Shown here piece by piece: positions 24,078 through 36,939 of a DNA stretch of 64,000 nucleotides. Where the stretch lies: NCBI RefSeq assembly GCF_000276665.1, contig NW_004955427.1, positions 4,401,516 through 4,465,515 on the forward strand, read 5' to 3'. This DNA is from Chinchilla lanigera (Eukaryota; Chordata; Mammalia; Rodentia; Chinchillidae). Under the pieces are notes generated by a model. It did not search any database. It was not told where the DNA came from and saw nothing but the letters and a program-made list of their open reading frames with translations. Position 1 is the first letter of the stretch, and every line of letters begins with the position of its first letter. A program made the translations under genes and the position numbers.

Positions 24078-24759
24078 AAAGTTCAAAGCAACTATGTCAG
24101 CACAACAGTCTGTATTTATAGAGAAAAATGATCCATTTTTATCAAATGCTGCATTGAATATCTGTGTATGATATCTAATTCTTTCTATACCATGACCTTG
24201 ATTGTATGATCATGACTCAGTGCTTACATTGTTCAAATTACAGCTCTAATCAACTCAAGTGTATGTGGTGTTATAACCCAATGAGAGAATTTCCTTCCCC
24301 CCTCACACTCCTGCACTCAAGTCACAACAGTGAGGACCCTGAAAGTGTTCTCTGGGGCCCTTGCTTTTGCTGACTTCATGCTCTGCCTCTCAGGCCCCAC
24401 TTCCCATTATTTGCTATTTTATTTTGTTTTTTTCCACAGTGGTTCTTAAGTGGTGGGATGCAGGAGGAAATAGTAATTTTCTCCCCTTGTTCCCCAAGGA
24501 TATTTAGCAACTGTGGAGATAATTTGGGTTTCTGTAACTGAGGTAAGCACAGGGAGCTGCTACTATAAAGTAGTGGGGAGTGGCCAGAGAAGCTTCTAAA
24601 CAGCAAGTAATACAGAGGACAATCCTCACAACCTTTACTGTCCCAAAATGCTAGTAGTGCAGAATCTAAGAAACATGGTAACAGCTATCGTGATGTCCAT
24701 GGTGCTCCAATACATAAAATATATTAAAGAAATATTAAGAATTTTTGATCCCTTAGTCT

Positions 24760-25100
24760 TTTGCTAAAAGTTGCCTCTCTCTGAAGCGTTACTTTAATGA
24801 TACTCATAGCACCTCGTTTTATTCGGGTTTCTCTCTGATACTACCTGATTTTTCTGCCTATCTACTCTCCAAGTGTGTTTTATCATGACACCTGCTTTGT
24901 TTTCTCTACTGCATTGATCGATATCCACTATATTTTATATATTTTAAGTGTTTATTGTTCTTTTCTGTCTGCTAGAATTTAAGCTTCATTAAAGCAATTT
25001 TTTTTGGTCACTAATTTATTCTTTACCCATAGAAATTAGAACACTGTATGAAACACATTAGACACTAAATGGGAAAAAGATGAGTAAAGGAACGATGGAT
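24760..25100 (+). repeat. Ancient LINE 3' end, sense
   Basis: 'GATACTCATAGCACCTCGTT' near 24799, 'TGCTAGAATTTAAGCTTCAT' near 24971 and 'AGAACACTGTATGAAACACA' near 25039 follow the sense order of the old LINE tail found antisense at 5305, 10583 and 13335. It is strongly diverged. 25101-25929 has no recognised feature. Confidence 0.5.
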
Positions 25101-26924
25101 TGTTTCCTAATTTATCTTCTCCGGCTCTATCAATTCCATTTATCTATATATCTCCCAAGTTTTCAGGGCTTTCACCTTCCTCTCCCTCATAATACTTAGT
25201 GCTTACACCTGTTCTTTGCAATTTGAAAGTGACAGTATTTCTGTCTTCACATTAACTTGGCAGTTTGTGTTTGCAACTCAAACTATTGCAAAAAATTGCC
25301 ACCAAATATCACTTATCCTATGTAGTTTAATAGTTTATTGCTTCCTAAAGTATTAGTAAAATTTCTCTGAATTATCAAGATCTTTTCCTGCACCTGATGT
25401 TATTTTCCTGGTTGACTAACTCTAATTTTTATGCATATATTTTTAAAATAGGACTATAACAATCTTTTATGAAAAATTACAAGCTGTGACAATCTTTACT
25501 ATAAATATTAACTTCTACTATGGAAAATATCTTCCTGATATAAAGGAAGATGACTCAGAGTAATCTCTTTGAAAGTAAGTAAAATTATATGGTGCATTAA
25601 AATGTTACTCTTTCTTCAGAAATATTTAGTTTCTTCATCTATATGACTCAGAAATCTAAAGTTCCACAGTTAATAAAATGGAGAAAATTTAAATGGGTGG
25701 ATTGATCACTACCTTGAGTTAAAGAATAAACCTCTGATCTTGGAGACTATGCATTCTGGCAAGAAAAAAGAGGTAAGTTTTGAATCCTTGATATGGACAA
25801 ATTGTATTCTGCGATGAGTATGACAATAATTCCAGAAACATTACTTTTACTTTTATATCCTTCTTACTTGTGTATGGGTGTGCATTATATATTTCTGTGT
25901 AGTATAAATGTAGGTATGTGAATATTTTTATCAGCTTATTGCTTATATTTGTAGTTTTACCTCTTAATTATATTAGTATGGCAAAACATTCTGTATTTGA
26001 TGAAGTCCAGTTTACTCATTTTTATGATTCAGAGTGTGTATGTGTGTGTTTTTGTGTATATATGGGTGCGTGTGTTTTGTTAGGTAGCTTTGCTTAATCC
26101 AGAACTGTCAGAATTCTGTGTTCTATTTTCTTATAGAACTCTTTATTACTTTAAATTGAAATGATGTATGGCAGTTAATTTTTATGAGTATGATAAAGTG
26201 TGAATATTACTTTTTTCCTTTAACACTCAGTTTTTCTCACTGGAAAATTTTCTGATATTTCATCTCTATAATATTTATTTGGTTCATAGAGCTAACCACA
26301 TACAACCACATAATATCTTTATAATTTTATGATTACAGCAAATCTTGAAATCAGATAGTCTAAATCCTAAACTATGTTTATCTATACCAATTTTAGAATT
26401 AGTCAATTTTTTGCAAAAAGGCTTCTGGAATTGTAATAGAGGTAAATATGTATGTCAACATCAATTTATGATGAACAAATATTTAAAAATATTGTACCTC
26501 TCAATTCATAAGCATAATAAACATCTACATTTGTTTATGCCTTTTTGAATTGTCTCAGTAGTATTTTTCAGTTTTAAGTGGAAAAGTCTTTCATATATTT
26601 TGTTAAGTGCATTACTACATATTTTAATTTTAGTGAGTGTAATTTTCATTTTAATTATATTCTGTATTTTGACTATATAAAATATAATTAATATCCTTAG
26701 TTTTACTGTATGTGATAGCCTTACTAAATTCACTTATTAGATATAATTTTTAAAATTCTTTAGAAAGTCCAGTAGATCTTACATTACTAATTTTTTGACT
26801 TTCTATTATAAGCATTATAACTGTACCCTGTGGTTTTTATAGTTATTTCTTTGGCTGGGCATTACAAATTTTAATACAGTATATTTTCATTTTTATTTCC
26901 CTTGAAACTTCTTTGTCCCATGAG

Positions 26925-27470
26925 TTATATTGCAGAAAAGTGTTTTATACAGCATACTTTAGCCTACTCTTCCTGCAAAGGTCTCTTTGCAAGACTAAAC
27001 TTGGCTGATGTCCATGTGAATATTGTGGAAAAGGAATTTCTACTATTTCCTAATGATGAAAGTGGCTCATTCTTCCCAAATTGTGTGCACAAGCAGTGCA
27101 GAGTGTACTAAATACTCTCTCCCTTTCAAGAGTCTGGAATGTAGGTAGACACCAGGCAGAGGGTATCTATGTTGCCAGCTTCTCAATTAAAGCATTAGCT
27201 ATGGGCTTCTGGTGGCCTTTGCCGGCAGCAACATTTCAGACATTCAGTGCTCTGAAGGAGCAAGCCATCCTGCGTGACTCCAGCTTACACCTCAGTTCTG
27301 TGGGTTGCAGTCCAGGCTCCTTCCCATCGCTGGTTTCAGTTTGCGTTATTTCCCTAGAATATATCATGGCCCTTAGTAGGTCCACAGACAGAGTGCTTTA
27401 AGTTTTCCTAACAAGCCACCAAACCTGGGAGTCATCTTGCATATCCCAGGTTGGTTTATGTTGCTTATTT
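26925..27470. other. Unrecognised segment inside the antisense L1
   Basis: This about 545-bp segment is less AT-rich than the L1 around it and shows none of the L1 landmarks. It contains two plus-strand ORFs, 26902-27111 and 27081-27401 (106 aa), neither with a domain I recognise. L1 landmarks resume on its right. Exact borders and target duplication were not resolved. It may be an old LTR or processed sequence. Confidence 0.4.
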
Positions 27471-27847
27471 TGCAAAATATTCATTGAGTTATTGTGTTTT
27501 AGGATGGATTTCTATTTTATTTCCGTTACCGTATTAAATTATACTTTGACTTTTATTCTTTTTGTTTTGATAGGCTACATCTGAGCCTCAGGATTTGGAG
27601 TCTCAGTGGGAATATTCCATGTGTACTTCTAAAAATGAACATTCTGTGTTTGTTTGGTGAAATGTTTCTTAGAAACAAAGTACAATTAATTACAGGTCTT
27701 CAACTTCGTTAATGACATCTATCTATTTGTTTCATCAGTTAATGAGTGATAAGTGTTAATTTCTATTACTATACTGCAGTTGGAAATTTATTTCTTTTTG
27801 CAGACTTATCAGTACTTTCTTCTTACATTTTTAAAATATCTATCTCT

Positions 27848-27988
27848 TTAATCCCAGCACTCGGGAGGCTGGGACAGAAGGATTGTTGTGAGTTTGAGGT
27901 CAGCCAGGGCTACAAAGTGAGTTCAAGGCCAGCCTGAACTGCATAGGAAGACCGTCTCAAAAAAGAGACAAAAGAAATAAAATAAAAT
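27848..27988 (+). repeat. 5'-truncated B1 SINE with 15-bp target-site duplication
   Basis: The body starts 'TTAATCCCAGCACTCGGGAG', lacks the first ~20 bases of B1, and carries the duplicated block ('GTGAGTTTGAGGTCAGC' then 'GTGAGTTCAAGGCCAGCCTG'). It ends in 'GACCGTCTCAAAAAAG' with an (AAAAT)n tail. 'AAAATATCTATCTCT' is present at 27833-27847 and 27989-28003. It inserted into the antisense L1. Confidence 0.93.
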
Positions 27989-28610
27989 AAAATATCTATC
28001 TCTGATAAAGCTCTTTATCATGAAATCTAGAATTATGATATCATAAATCAATTCCAATTTTCCTTTAGATAGCTATTGCATTATATTTCTATATTTGTCA
28101 TGTATCTTTACATTTGTGAAATATATTAAAACTTGTACACATTTATAGTTAAAATGTGTTTTTATAAAGAGGATATATTTGAACCTTTGTTATCCAATTT
28201 AATTTATATGTTTTTATTGGCATATTTAAATTTAATGTAATTATTTATAAGACTGAATTACAATCTATCAATTTGCCAGCTATTCCTGTATGGTATATCT
28301 GAGCATTACCTTCCTCTCTTTTTCTCTCTCCCTTTGATTTAATTGAACATTTTATCATTTTTATTCTATTATCTTCATACAACTGACATTTAAAAACATT
28401 AAAATGCTTTAATGGTTGATTTAGGGTTTAAAGTTTGCACCTTTAATTACAGTCTTTATGTCAATTTATTTTACCACTAGGACATTAACAAGCGATTTGC
28501 TTCTATATTTGTGTTATAGTGTTAGTATCTTCAGAACAAATAAAAATCAGGAAAAATAAGTTCATTAACTTCTTTTATTTCAATTTCTCTCAATGTGCAC
28601 CTGTTAGAAA

Positions 28611-31428
28611 GGTAATTTCCTGGAAAGAATGGAGTGTGCTTTTGTTGCTTTTAACTCAGACCTCTCGTATCCTCTGACTTCTTCTGGTCCTCATGAAGCC
28701 TTGTTACACTAACACGTGAGCTTGCACTTGGCCTCTTAGTCATCCCTGGTACTCTCCTCTCCAAAGCTCTGCCCCAGATCCCCAGCTCCAGTCACTTATG
28801 CTCCCTGAACGCTGGCCACTATCTTTACACCTTGTGAGCACCTGCCTTCTACTAGGTGTTCTCACCGGCCTTGTGGTCAAGAATGTGCCGGAAGGAAGAG
28901 AGGAGAGTTGGTAAGGTTGAAGTCTTGTTCGCCATCTCTCTGGTTCATAGCGCTGTGCTCTGCACTGTCTTCGTCCAAGCATTATTGAAACATTTGTTTT
29001 ATCTTGCTTTCTAACTTTTCTTAAAATGTCGAGGACACATCTGAACCAGGTGCTACTGTAATGCTCCTTATTTTTAGCATTACCTTACTATAATATCCCC
29101 AAGCCATTCTAATTTTCTCTTACCCCTCATGACTTTTACATTACTGCATTTATCACATATTTGGAACATTTGAAGATATTACAGTTATAGTAAATATTGG
29201 GTCTCTGTTGTTTTCTGCATTTTCATGTGCAATAAGAATTGGGGGAGGAAAAAAGAGGGAAAAGAGGCAGGTAGGAAGGAGGAATGGAAGTAGTAAAGGA
29301 AAAAAAGGTATATTCTTCTGACTTTGCTCAATATAATACATGTTAACATGAAAACATACCACTGACTTAAACAAAAGGGTATTGGTAAGAGTGGAATACA
29401 ATATTTGCTTTTGAGATTAAGACTATGTTACTGGTGTGTGAAGTTACCACAATTATTTTGGGTTACTATAAATATTTATTAGAAAGAGTCATTCCTACAC
29501 TTAAGTTAAATATATGGAAGGGTTATCACATAAGCATGATTGTAGTTGTTTGCAAAGTGTTGTGTGATCTTGTTCAAAGCAACAGATTGGACTCAAATGC
29601 ATCTTACCTAGAATTCCAGGTCCAAGAACATGTGTAACATAAAGAGGAATTGCTCCTTAAAGTGTGTATTACTGGGAAAATGCTCTATAGTTTTAGGAGA
29701 GGATTGGGACTTCAGTTGAACATCAGTAAAGAGTAGGAATACTAAGGAAAACACATCAATACCGATTTATCAACAACATAATAAAAAGTGCTTGCATGAA
29801 GAAAATCGTATTTACTATGCATTGTCTTATATAATTAAGCTTCCTGAAAGCATATTGATTTCTGGCAACCGATGCATTAATCATGTTAACCCAAAACAGT
29901 CCCATAATCAGGTATATTAATACTTGATAATTTTACGTGAGTCACAAATGTGCTTATAAAAAACTATTTTCATCATCTTCTACTTACTTGAGTCTTTATA
30001 CTGAAAATATAAAACCCAGTTTGCTTTGGAGAGGCTATCGCTGTCACTGAGCAGGTAATTCAAAATCACAAGTACTGGAGTCACTGGGGACACTGCACGA
30101 GACATTCTGTTCTTACAGGAAAAGGAGGAAAAGCATTCTTACATAATGAAGATATTTTTAGCAAGGCCTACAAAACACAAAATACACACAGAAGCAAAGC
30201 AAAACCCTTTCCAATATTTTTGCTTTTAATATTCATATAGTTTTACTAAAGAAACTCCAAAACAATGGAATAACTAAACAGTTTAGACAATTGCTATATC
30301 TGTTTTTGAAAGATAAAAAGAGTTTTTGGATCGAGACAAAATGGCCTTTTACTAATTTATTAAATTTCCCTAGTGCACAAATTAATTTTTAGAATTACTT
30401 TAGGTCCTCAGAAATTACAAACTTCAGGATCTACTGAGATCTCACTTTATAAGCTATTGTTTATAAAGAAAGGCCAGGAAAATCAAAGAATTAATTTATT
30501 TCTCAGTCTGTCAGTACTGCCCCCGAGCAAGCGGGATGAGAAAGACTATAAACCCTTCCTGTTGTCTTGATTCCCCAGCTTTCTCACTCTATTGTGGAAC
30601 AACAACAAAAATTTTTTTCACACTAGAAATTTGATTGTTTTAGTTTTCTTAGTTACATATTTAGAAAACATACTACTTATTTTGTCATATTCATATAAAT
30701 ATTAATAAGGGAAAATAGGAATAGATAAGATTATTAAGATGGCTTCAGTTATGTTTACATCTGTATGTTTTGGTCACATGATAAACCCTGCAAATAAATA
30801 GTTTTTGGTGTTTACATAATTAACCAAAAAGGAGTCAATAATGCTTAGCTTCGTTTTTATTCTAAATACAACCTATCCATTATTTGATTATATCGAGATG
30901 AAAAGTATGATCTTAAAATTACGTTGTATTCCTGACTTGTAAAAATACTTGAAATTTTATGAACTTTGTGTATAAATCAGACAGTTTCCAGTAATGTACA
31001 TGGAAGAGCCAAGGATTAACTTGTAGAATTTGTGAAAGTGCTGTGAGACAAATATACCATTTTCTTTTGGACTGTTATGCCTTCCTAAGTTAAACATCAA
31101 AAGTATAAAGACAAATTTGCTGTTGGAATGATAAATTACATACTGATGCAGAAAAAATCAGTTTGATTTACTTAACAGATCCACTCCGAGAAGCTTAATA
31201 TCTTCCTGGAAGTAGTTCAGGCAAAAATTTAGAAGTAAATTTTATTCTATTTGTAATTTTTTAAAGTGCTTATAGCTGAGAGCTTTTCAGAACTATAATT
31301 GCGCATTTATACTCATTGTTTGAATTAAACTCAATCTATCTAGGTGAAAAATTTGTATAGATGAAAGTTGTGGGTTTGTGGAACATATGGGCAGATTTTA
31401 CCATCTACATTGAAGGCCATCTGTTCAC
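28611..31428. other. Unassigned stretch
   Basis: No repeat signature or gene was recognised. A slightly GC-richer part at 28650-28990 contains an 80-aa minus ORF (28740-28982) rich in Arg, Ser and Gln without a known domain. The rest is AT-rich. Confidence 0.45.
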
Positions 31429-31715
31429 CTGTGTATTAGCACGAACCTCTGATTCTTGCATTTGCTTTCTCCTTTCTTCATCCAGTTCATAAATACAGCA
31501 AATGCTTGTCCTCTACGACTCTGATGGGTATCAGTTGTGTCTGATTTCAAAACTTCATGATCATTTCTAGATCTATAAAAAAGCAATTCTGACAGCCCAC
31601 CACTGAGAAACCCCACTCTCTGAGTAGCACGCATTTCCAGATGTTCACTGTGATGTGACTGCAGAGCTGCTCCATTTCCTAATTTGAGAATGGAAGCACC
31701 TTCGTGGAGAAGACA
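31429..31715 (-). CDS. Candidate internal coding exon, gene unknown
   Basis: This lies in the longest ORF of the window (minus strand, 31425-31913, 162 aa). The minus strand shows 'TTCCTGTGTTCATTTGCAG' ending at 31716, then 287 bp without a stop, then 'ATACACAG' followed by GTGAAC at 31428, a good donor. If spliced there, the exon enters in phase 0 and leaves in phase 2. The peptide includes 'LHEGASILKLGNGAALQ', 'RVGFLSGGLSELLFYRS' and 'RRGQAFAVFMNWMKKGE'; amino-acid composition is protein-like and not that of a LINE or SINE. Upstream of the acceptor the ORF becomes low-complexity (Leu/Ile-rich, then Ser/Leu-rich), consistent with intron. I do not recognise the family. It may be a real exon, a pseudo-exon or a fragment of a retrocopy. 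Confidence 0.35.
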
Positions 31716-33174
31716 CTGCAAATGAACACAGGAATAATTGCTAACAGGGGAGAGAGGGAGAGAAAGAGAGATTTGCTCTTGTGATGGCAACTGTTTCAGA
31801 GTTAAATCTTTTTTAAATTGAGGAAAAGTGCTCCACTTCATGTTTAATAACATAATTATTAAAAATAAGATTTTTAATATAATTTGCTGTTTTGTTAAAC
31901 TATTACTTTGCATTCCTCAAGTATAATTATTCTCCGTTGGGGAGATAATAGAAAGTGTATAACTGTGTTTGATTTGAGGTCGATATAAATAACTACTTAT
32001 CTGATAAGATAAAAGTGTTGTTATATTTAAAAATGAAGGTTGGAATGATAGGGTATTTTTTAAGTACTCAATTATCTTCCCCGGCCTTAGGAAAAAATTG
32101 CATTATAGAAATTCAAGAACAAGAGAACACTTCAAAAGTTATTCCTGTTAGAAAAGACAGACAAAATCCAGAAATATCAAGTGAAATAACATAGGATATG
32201 AAGCTCCTTACTCATGGGCATATTCTAGCACATTCTGATTGATTTTAGTTAGTTTTTTTCAATGGATAATAAATATACAAAATAAGTGGGAACATATGGC
32301 AATTGAAGAAAATGGAATAAATAAGTTAAAGAGGAAATCAGACATTTTTATTACCCAGAAACGTTAGACTGGAGATGGATTAAAAGCATAGGCAGTATGA
32401 GAAGTAGGTGAAGATGATTTTTTAGACAGAGGCAGGAGGAGGGGACAAATGGCCGTCTTCTACCCTGTAGCTTCTTTTGCCTTCCTGGAAGAACCGGTAT
32501 TTTAAAATAATAATGCACAAGGATGGAAATGGGAACAGCTGCATTTTGGAACTTCGCATGCAAATTACTAGCTCTATTCAGGTCATGTAAGCATGGATTG
32601 ATGAGAGATAGGGGATGGAAGGTCTGTCAATGGCTTCTGGGTTAGGAGACCTAATCAACTTTGTGAAAGTTAATGAAAAGTATGAAGAGATAAGGGTATG
32701 AAATTGTTCAAGGCTTTTCAAGTCAAAGGAATATGGCCTTTTAAATCTTATTCACAAAATAGCACTGAGCACACATATCTATAGGAAACATGTCATCATT
32801 AGATACTCTTTCTCAAGCCAGTTTTTTTTTTTTTAATTTCATTTACTGGGTCTAGCATAATTCTAAGCTGAAACAGCTGCAAATGGTATATAATTGGGTC
32901 AGAATGTTTTGTTGTCAGGATTTTCAGTTGCTTGGACTGGCTTATGAAGAGGTCATTATGAGAGAAAGGATTGAATGGCAAAGTGATTCCAGCTGGTTAG
33001 CTATTATTTTAATTATGCCATGGAATCAGCTGTTTCTCTGCCAATATCTGAAGTTACTCATGGAAAAGTTATCCAATTACTCTGTGAAGAGTAATGGTAT
33101 TGTCTTGTATTGTTTTCTTTGTATTCCACAAATCTGTTTATCAATCTTGCAGCATGTTTAAAATTTCCAGTAAG
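31716..33174. other. Unassigned stretch
   Basis: No element recognised. A purine-rich run ('GGGGAGAGAGGGAGAGAAAG', 31746-31770) and a poly-T at 32822-32834 are the only low-complexity features. The 92-aa ORF at 32883-33161 has no known domain. Confidence 0.45.
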
Positions 33175-33181
33175 ATAATGT

Positions 33182-33322
33182 TCTTTTTTTTTTTTTTCCC
33201 CCTCTGGTACTGGGAACCGAANNNNNNNNNNNNNNNNNNNNNNNNNNNNNNNNNNNNNNNNNNNNNNNNNNNNNNNNNNNNNNNNNNNNNNNNNNNNNNN
33301 NNNNNNNNNNNNNNNNNNNNNC
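33182..33322 (-). repeat. ID SINE, antisense, mostly hidden by an assembly gap
   Basis: A poly-T run (33184-33197) leads into 'CCTCTGGTACTGGGAACCGA', the antisense 3' end of an ID body, and is cut at 33221 by exactly 100 N (33222-33321). The base after the gap is C, and then 'ATAATGT' at 33323-33329 repeats the 'ATAATGT' at 33175-33181. So the gap covers just the 5' part of the ID. The two ORFs drawn across the N run are meaningless. Confidence 0.85.
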
Positions 33323-33329
33323 ATAATGT

Positions 33330-34444
33330 ATTTTACGGAATGAAATACACAGGAGTCATAAACCATACATTTCTAATTCATATATTGCATAGTTTCTAAA
33401 AGTCTAAGATTCTAGAATCCATAAAAATCAAATGTTTTCTGTTCTTTCCTCTTTTTCTCCCTTATTAAACAGAATTTTGCATTTTCCCTTACTTTTAGAA
33501 AGAAAATGAAAAATGCAACAACATTGAGAATTTTCTTAAACATATTTTATTAAGCTTTTATATGTTGCTTTGAGAATTTCTTTAAATTTACAAATTAAAA
33601 ATAACTTGGTTGCATGCACCAGCAATTAAGATGCAAGACCTTTTTCAAGGGCTGCATTAAGAATGGCCGAAGAAATTGCTATATTTTATAAATCAATTTG
33701 GTAAGCGTTAATTGGCAGGAAAGGCTTGAATCTGAAGCTTAAAATTTAAGCAACAATTGCTCTGGGATTAGCGGGCAGAGCGGAAGTCGCCGTTGTCTCC
33801 TGCAGAGGGGCCTGAGCTCAAGGTCCTTCATTATACCACGAAACTGCTTTGGATAATTATAATGGTAGGGTTTAGTAGGAGGACACAGAAATAATAAGGT
33901 TAAGAAATATAATAAGAGTCATTTTATTTCCTGCTGGGCACTGGGTATAATACAAACTTATAACTCTAGAGCTCAGGAAAGTAAATTAGAGACCTATCCT
34001 CTGACAGTATTTTAATGGTAGTTCTACTTATTCTAGTTAGCTGCTTTGTTATCCACCTCACATTTGCTCAAGGATTTCATAAGGCTGGGAATTCTTTTCT
34101 CATTTTTCTCTGCCAACCCAAATCAGTGAACGGACTCAAGCTCTGTCTTGTCCAGGAAGCTCCCAAGGTAGGGCTCCACCTCATCCCTTCTTTTTCTTCT
34201 TTCCCTTTATCTGACCCCTAGAAATTTATTTCTGTCCCTCTCAGTATTTCCAGCAAATAATATAGATCCACGGCTACAGTTTTTTAAAATAAAAATCTTT
34301 TTTATTAAAGCTTTGTGCTTTTCTGCAGAAATTTGGTTTGACTGCATAATTCATGTACATATATATACATATATAAATAGATATGGATATTGATGGTGAT
34401 TCTGAATTACTGGATAATTCTCATAAATAATATTTAAATTCCTT
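33330..34444. other. Unassigned stretch with a small CpG-bearing patch
   Basis: No repeat or gene was recognised. Around 33765-33830 a GC-richer patch ('GCGGGCAGAGCGGAAGTCGC') contrasts with its AT-rich surroundings. A TA-rich run occurs at 34359-34375. Confidence 0.4.
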
Positions 34445-34460
34445 CAGGATAATATATTTC

Positions 34461-34568
34461 TTTCTTTTTTTTTTTTTTTTTTTTGGTTTTTCTCGGGTAC
34501 CGGGAACCGAACTCACGACCTGCGCTTGCCAGAGCAGGCGCTTTGCCGCTGAGCTAAATCCCCAGCCC
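34461..34568 (-). repeat. ID SINE, antisense, 16-bp target-site duplication
   Basis: Poly-T tail at the left, then 'GGGTACCGGGAACCGAACTC', 'CAGGCGCTTTGCCGCTGAGC' and 'TAAATCCCCAGCCCC'. 'CAGGATAATATATTTC' occurs at 34445-34460 and 34569-34584. It is close to the apparent young consensus, with a 1-2 base insertion ('GCCAGAGCAGG') in the anticodon-arm region. 34585-35278 is unassigned. Confidence 0.94.
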
Positions 34569-35278
34569 CAGGATAATATATTTCAATGGTATTTAAAAAT
34601 CAACAACAAGAAGGTCTACTAGCAGATTTACGGGTGATGGTGAATATTCACCTGTGTGGGAGAAAGCAAATTTCTTGATGAACATCTGTAGCCCATAGAA
34701 CAGAAAAAATTAGCTGATGGTAAAATAATTTTTACATTAATGAAGCTTGCAGGTGAACTTCTCATACCTCAAGACCCAATTCAATTACTTCTTCATCCAA
34801 AAAAGTTATTGTAGACATTGATCATAACTGAAAGAAATAATCATTAGATTGATGTTTCAACACTCTAAATTTATGGAGCCTTATCCAAGAACAAAATAAA
34901 CGCTCCAAATTTGTTGCTTCTTTATCAATTCAGCAAAACTTAGATCAGAAACTATACCTTTGTTTGCTTAGTACAAATAAATATTCAAGTATTTCTTAAT
35001 AAAGAAATTGGGAAGTAAACTTAGCAAAACATTGCATTATTTGTCTATTTTAGATATGGCGATTGTTTTTCCCATTTTCATTGTTCAACATACATGTATA
35101 CTTATAAAATATAATATATTTGTATAAGAATAGATCCGGTCAAGAAAACTACAAATGAAGCTAAAAGTATTTTTAAAATTTAAAATTGTGAAGTGATGCT
35201 TCTATTCATTTTACCTTTCGGTTTGATGAAGGTAATATGAGAGAATTTATGGCTGAATAAAAATAGTGAAAAAGGTTG

Positions 35279-35440
35279 ATGTGCTTGGCCTAGTGGCACA
35301 TCCTTGTGACCCCAGAACATGGGAGGCTGAGGCAGGAGGATGGCCGTGAGTTCAAGGCCAGTGCGGGTTACGTAGTGAGTTCAAGGCCAGCCTGAGCTAT
35401 ATAATGAGACCCTGTCTCAAAAATAAGAAAACAAAAATGT
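35279..35440 (+). repeat. B1 SINE, near full length
   Basis: 'GGCCTAGTGGCACATCCTTG', 'CATGGGAGGCTGAGGCAGGA' and the duplicated block ('GTGAGTTCAAGGCCAGTGCG' then 'GTGAGTTCAAGGCCAGCCTG') are followed by 'GAGACCCTGTCTCAAAAATA'. The internal duplication is the hallmark of rodent B1. I saw no clear target duplication. From 35441 to 36939 no other element is recognised; the 67-aa ORF at 35873-36076 is preceded by a weak acceptor-like 'CTTCCATAGGCAG' but has no known domain. Confidence 0.9.
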
Positions 35441-36939
35441 AGACATGAGGATTTTATTTTTTATTGAGCATGTAAGCATTAATAATCTCCCACAGGTGGA
35501 CGTCAGTAAGCAGTGTAGGTCACACCCAGATGTATTTAATTATTTTAAATTTAACTTTTTCAGGGCTGCTTCTTTGTAGATTGATTAGAAATACACGGCT
35601 ATGAGTGGGAGTACAGAAATCATCTCTATAACACTGAACATGAGCGTGTACGTTCACAGAACTCACAAAATGAGAAATGTGTTGAAGTAGCTGGAGTGTT
35701 CTTTCTTTCTTGTGGCAAGTTAGAAGATAGGGGGATGGGCAAAACTGGCAGTTGGATTACACTGACAAGAGCAGAGCAATTTGTACAGGAATTTCCTCAG
35801 AGTAAGCCCAAGACTGACACATATAATCATATTTTACTTCCATAGGCAGGTGGTGCAACGACTGACTCTCAAGTGACTGCATACATCAAAATGTTAAACG
35901 TGAAAGCTCCTGAAGAGACACTTTATGTTACAAAAGTGCATTTGTGCCCTTGCTTTAGCCAAGATGCATTTGAGGAATGTGGATACGTATGTGGATATAT
36001 ATTTGATACAACATGGCAGGATGGAAATACTTTGTTTTATGAGGGACTTCATTTGTATACGGTAAAAATACAATAAAATTTTCTGTTTTTATATTGGCTC
36101 GCTAGTACACTCAAAGGAAGTTCTGCAAAATAGGTGTAAAATGAAATTGAACTCCTTGAATTTTCTGTGAGCAACTTTGACAACGATCTAGTTGGAAATA
36201 AAAGAGATTCAAGTATCTTGACAATTTAGGAATACATAGGATTTTTATGTTATTAATGTATTTTAATTACTTTTAAAGGGCATAAATTCCTATAAATTGC
36301 CTCAAAATTGGGACTTTGCTCAAATTAGAAATCGTATGGCTCAATCATTTATCCAATATGGAATTTCATAAAGGTGGGAGATGACTCACTGAGCCTGAAT
36401 ATTATACTATACCATCAAATGAAGTAATTACAGCAATCTGGAGTACTTTTACTGTCCAGATACTGTAGAATTACAGAATATTGTCCGTGTTCTGCCAAGC
36501 ATGAGTTCCTGAAATATAAACTACAGGGGATACAAAGACTTAAGGTAAATATGACCTTCCTCCACTGAACCAGAATTCTAGAAGCATAAAGAGGGAGGGA
36601 ATACAGGGCTCTTTACAGTTTTTGATAATATCTCCACTGAAATGTGCAATTAAATGGAATTTCAATAGATGCCACTAAGAAAACAGTTGGACAATAATTG
36701 ATATTAGATGGTGGAATATGAAATCTATCCTGAAGACAGGCATGAAGAAAATGCAGAGTGAAGTTATGCTTCTTCGTATCCTTAAAGTATATGAAGCGTT
36801 ACAAACAATCTTTAAAATGCAGTAATAAACCTCATAGGTATTATATATATAATTTCATATATCACATGTATGTTTTACTGGCTGTGTTAAAGCATTATGG
36901 GCAACAGATTTTCAATCTAACAGAGCTGTATAAGACAAA

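Larger units (their letters stand above)
25930..28610 (-). repeat. L1, antisense, reverse-transcriptase to endonuclease region, interrupted twice
   Basis: Plus-strand blocks match antisense L1 ORF2: 'AAATCTTGAAATCAGATAGT' near 26340, 'AATTTTAGAATTAGTCAATT' near 26389 and 'TTACTAAATTCACTTATTAG' near 26721. Further right, 'TCCATGTGTACTTCTAAAAA' near 27617 and 'GATAAAGCTCTTTATCATGA' near 28004 match the endonuclease side. Two segments break the series: an unrecognised 26925-27470 block and a B1 at 27848-27988 with clear target duplications. The series shows an old L1 that later received insertions. Coding frames are destroyed. Confidence 0.68.

Noticed and set aside
33058..33399. ORFs spanning the N run
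   Set aside because: The unknown bases were translated as X; the frames have no meaning.
33765..33830. Degraded tRNA-derived SINE in a GC-rich patch
   Set aside because: A few bases recall an ID body but spacing between A-box-like and B-box-like parts is wrong and there is no tail.
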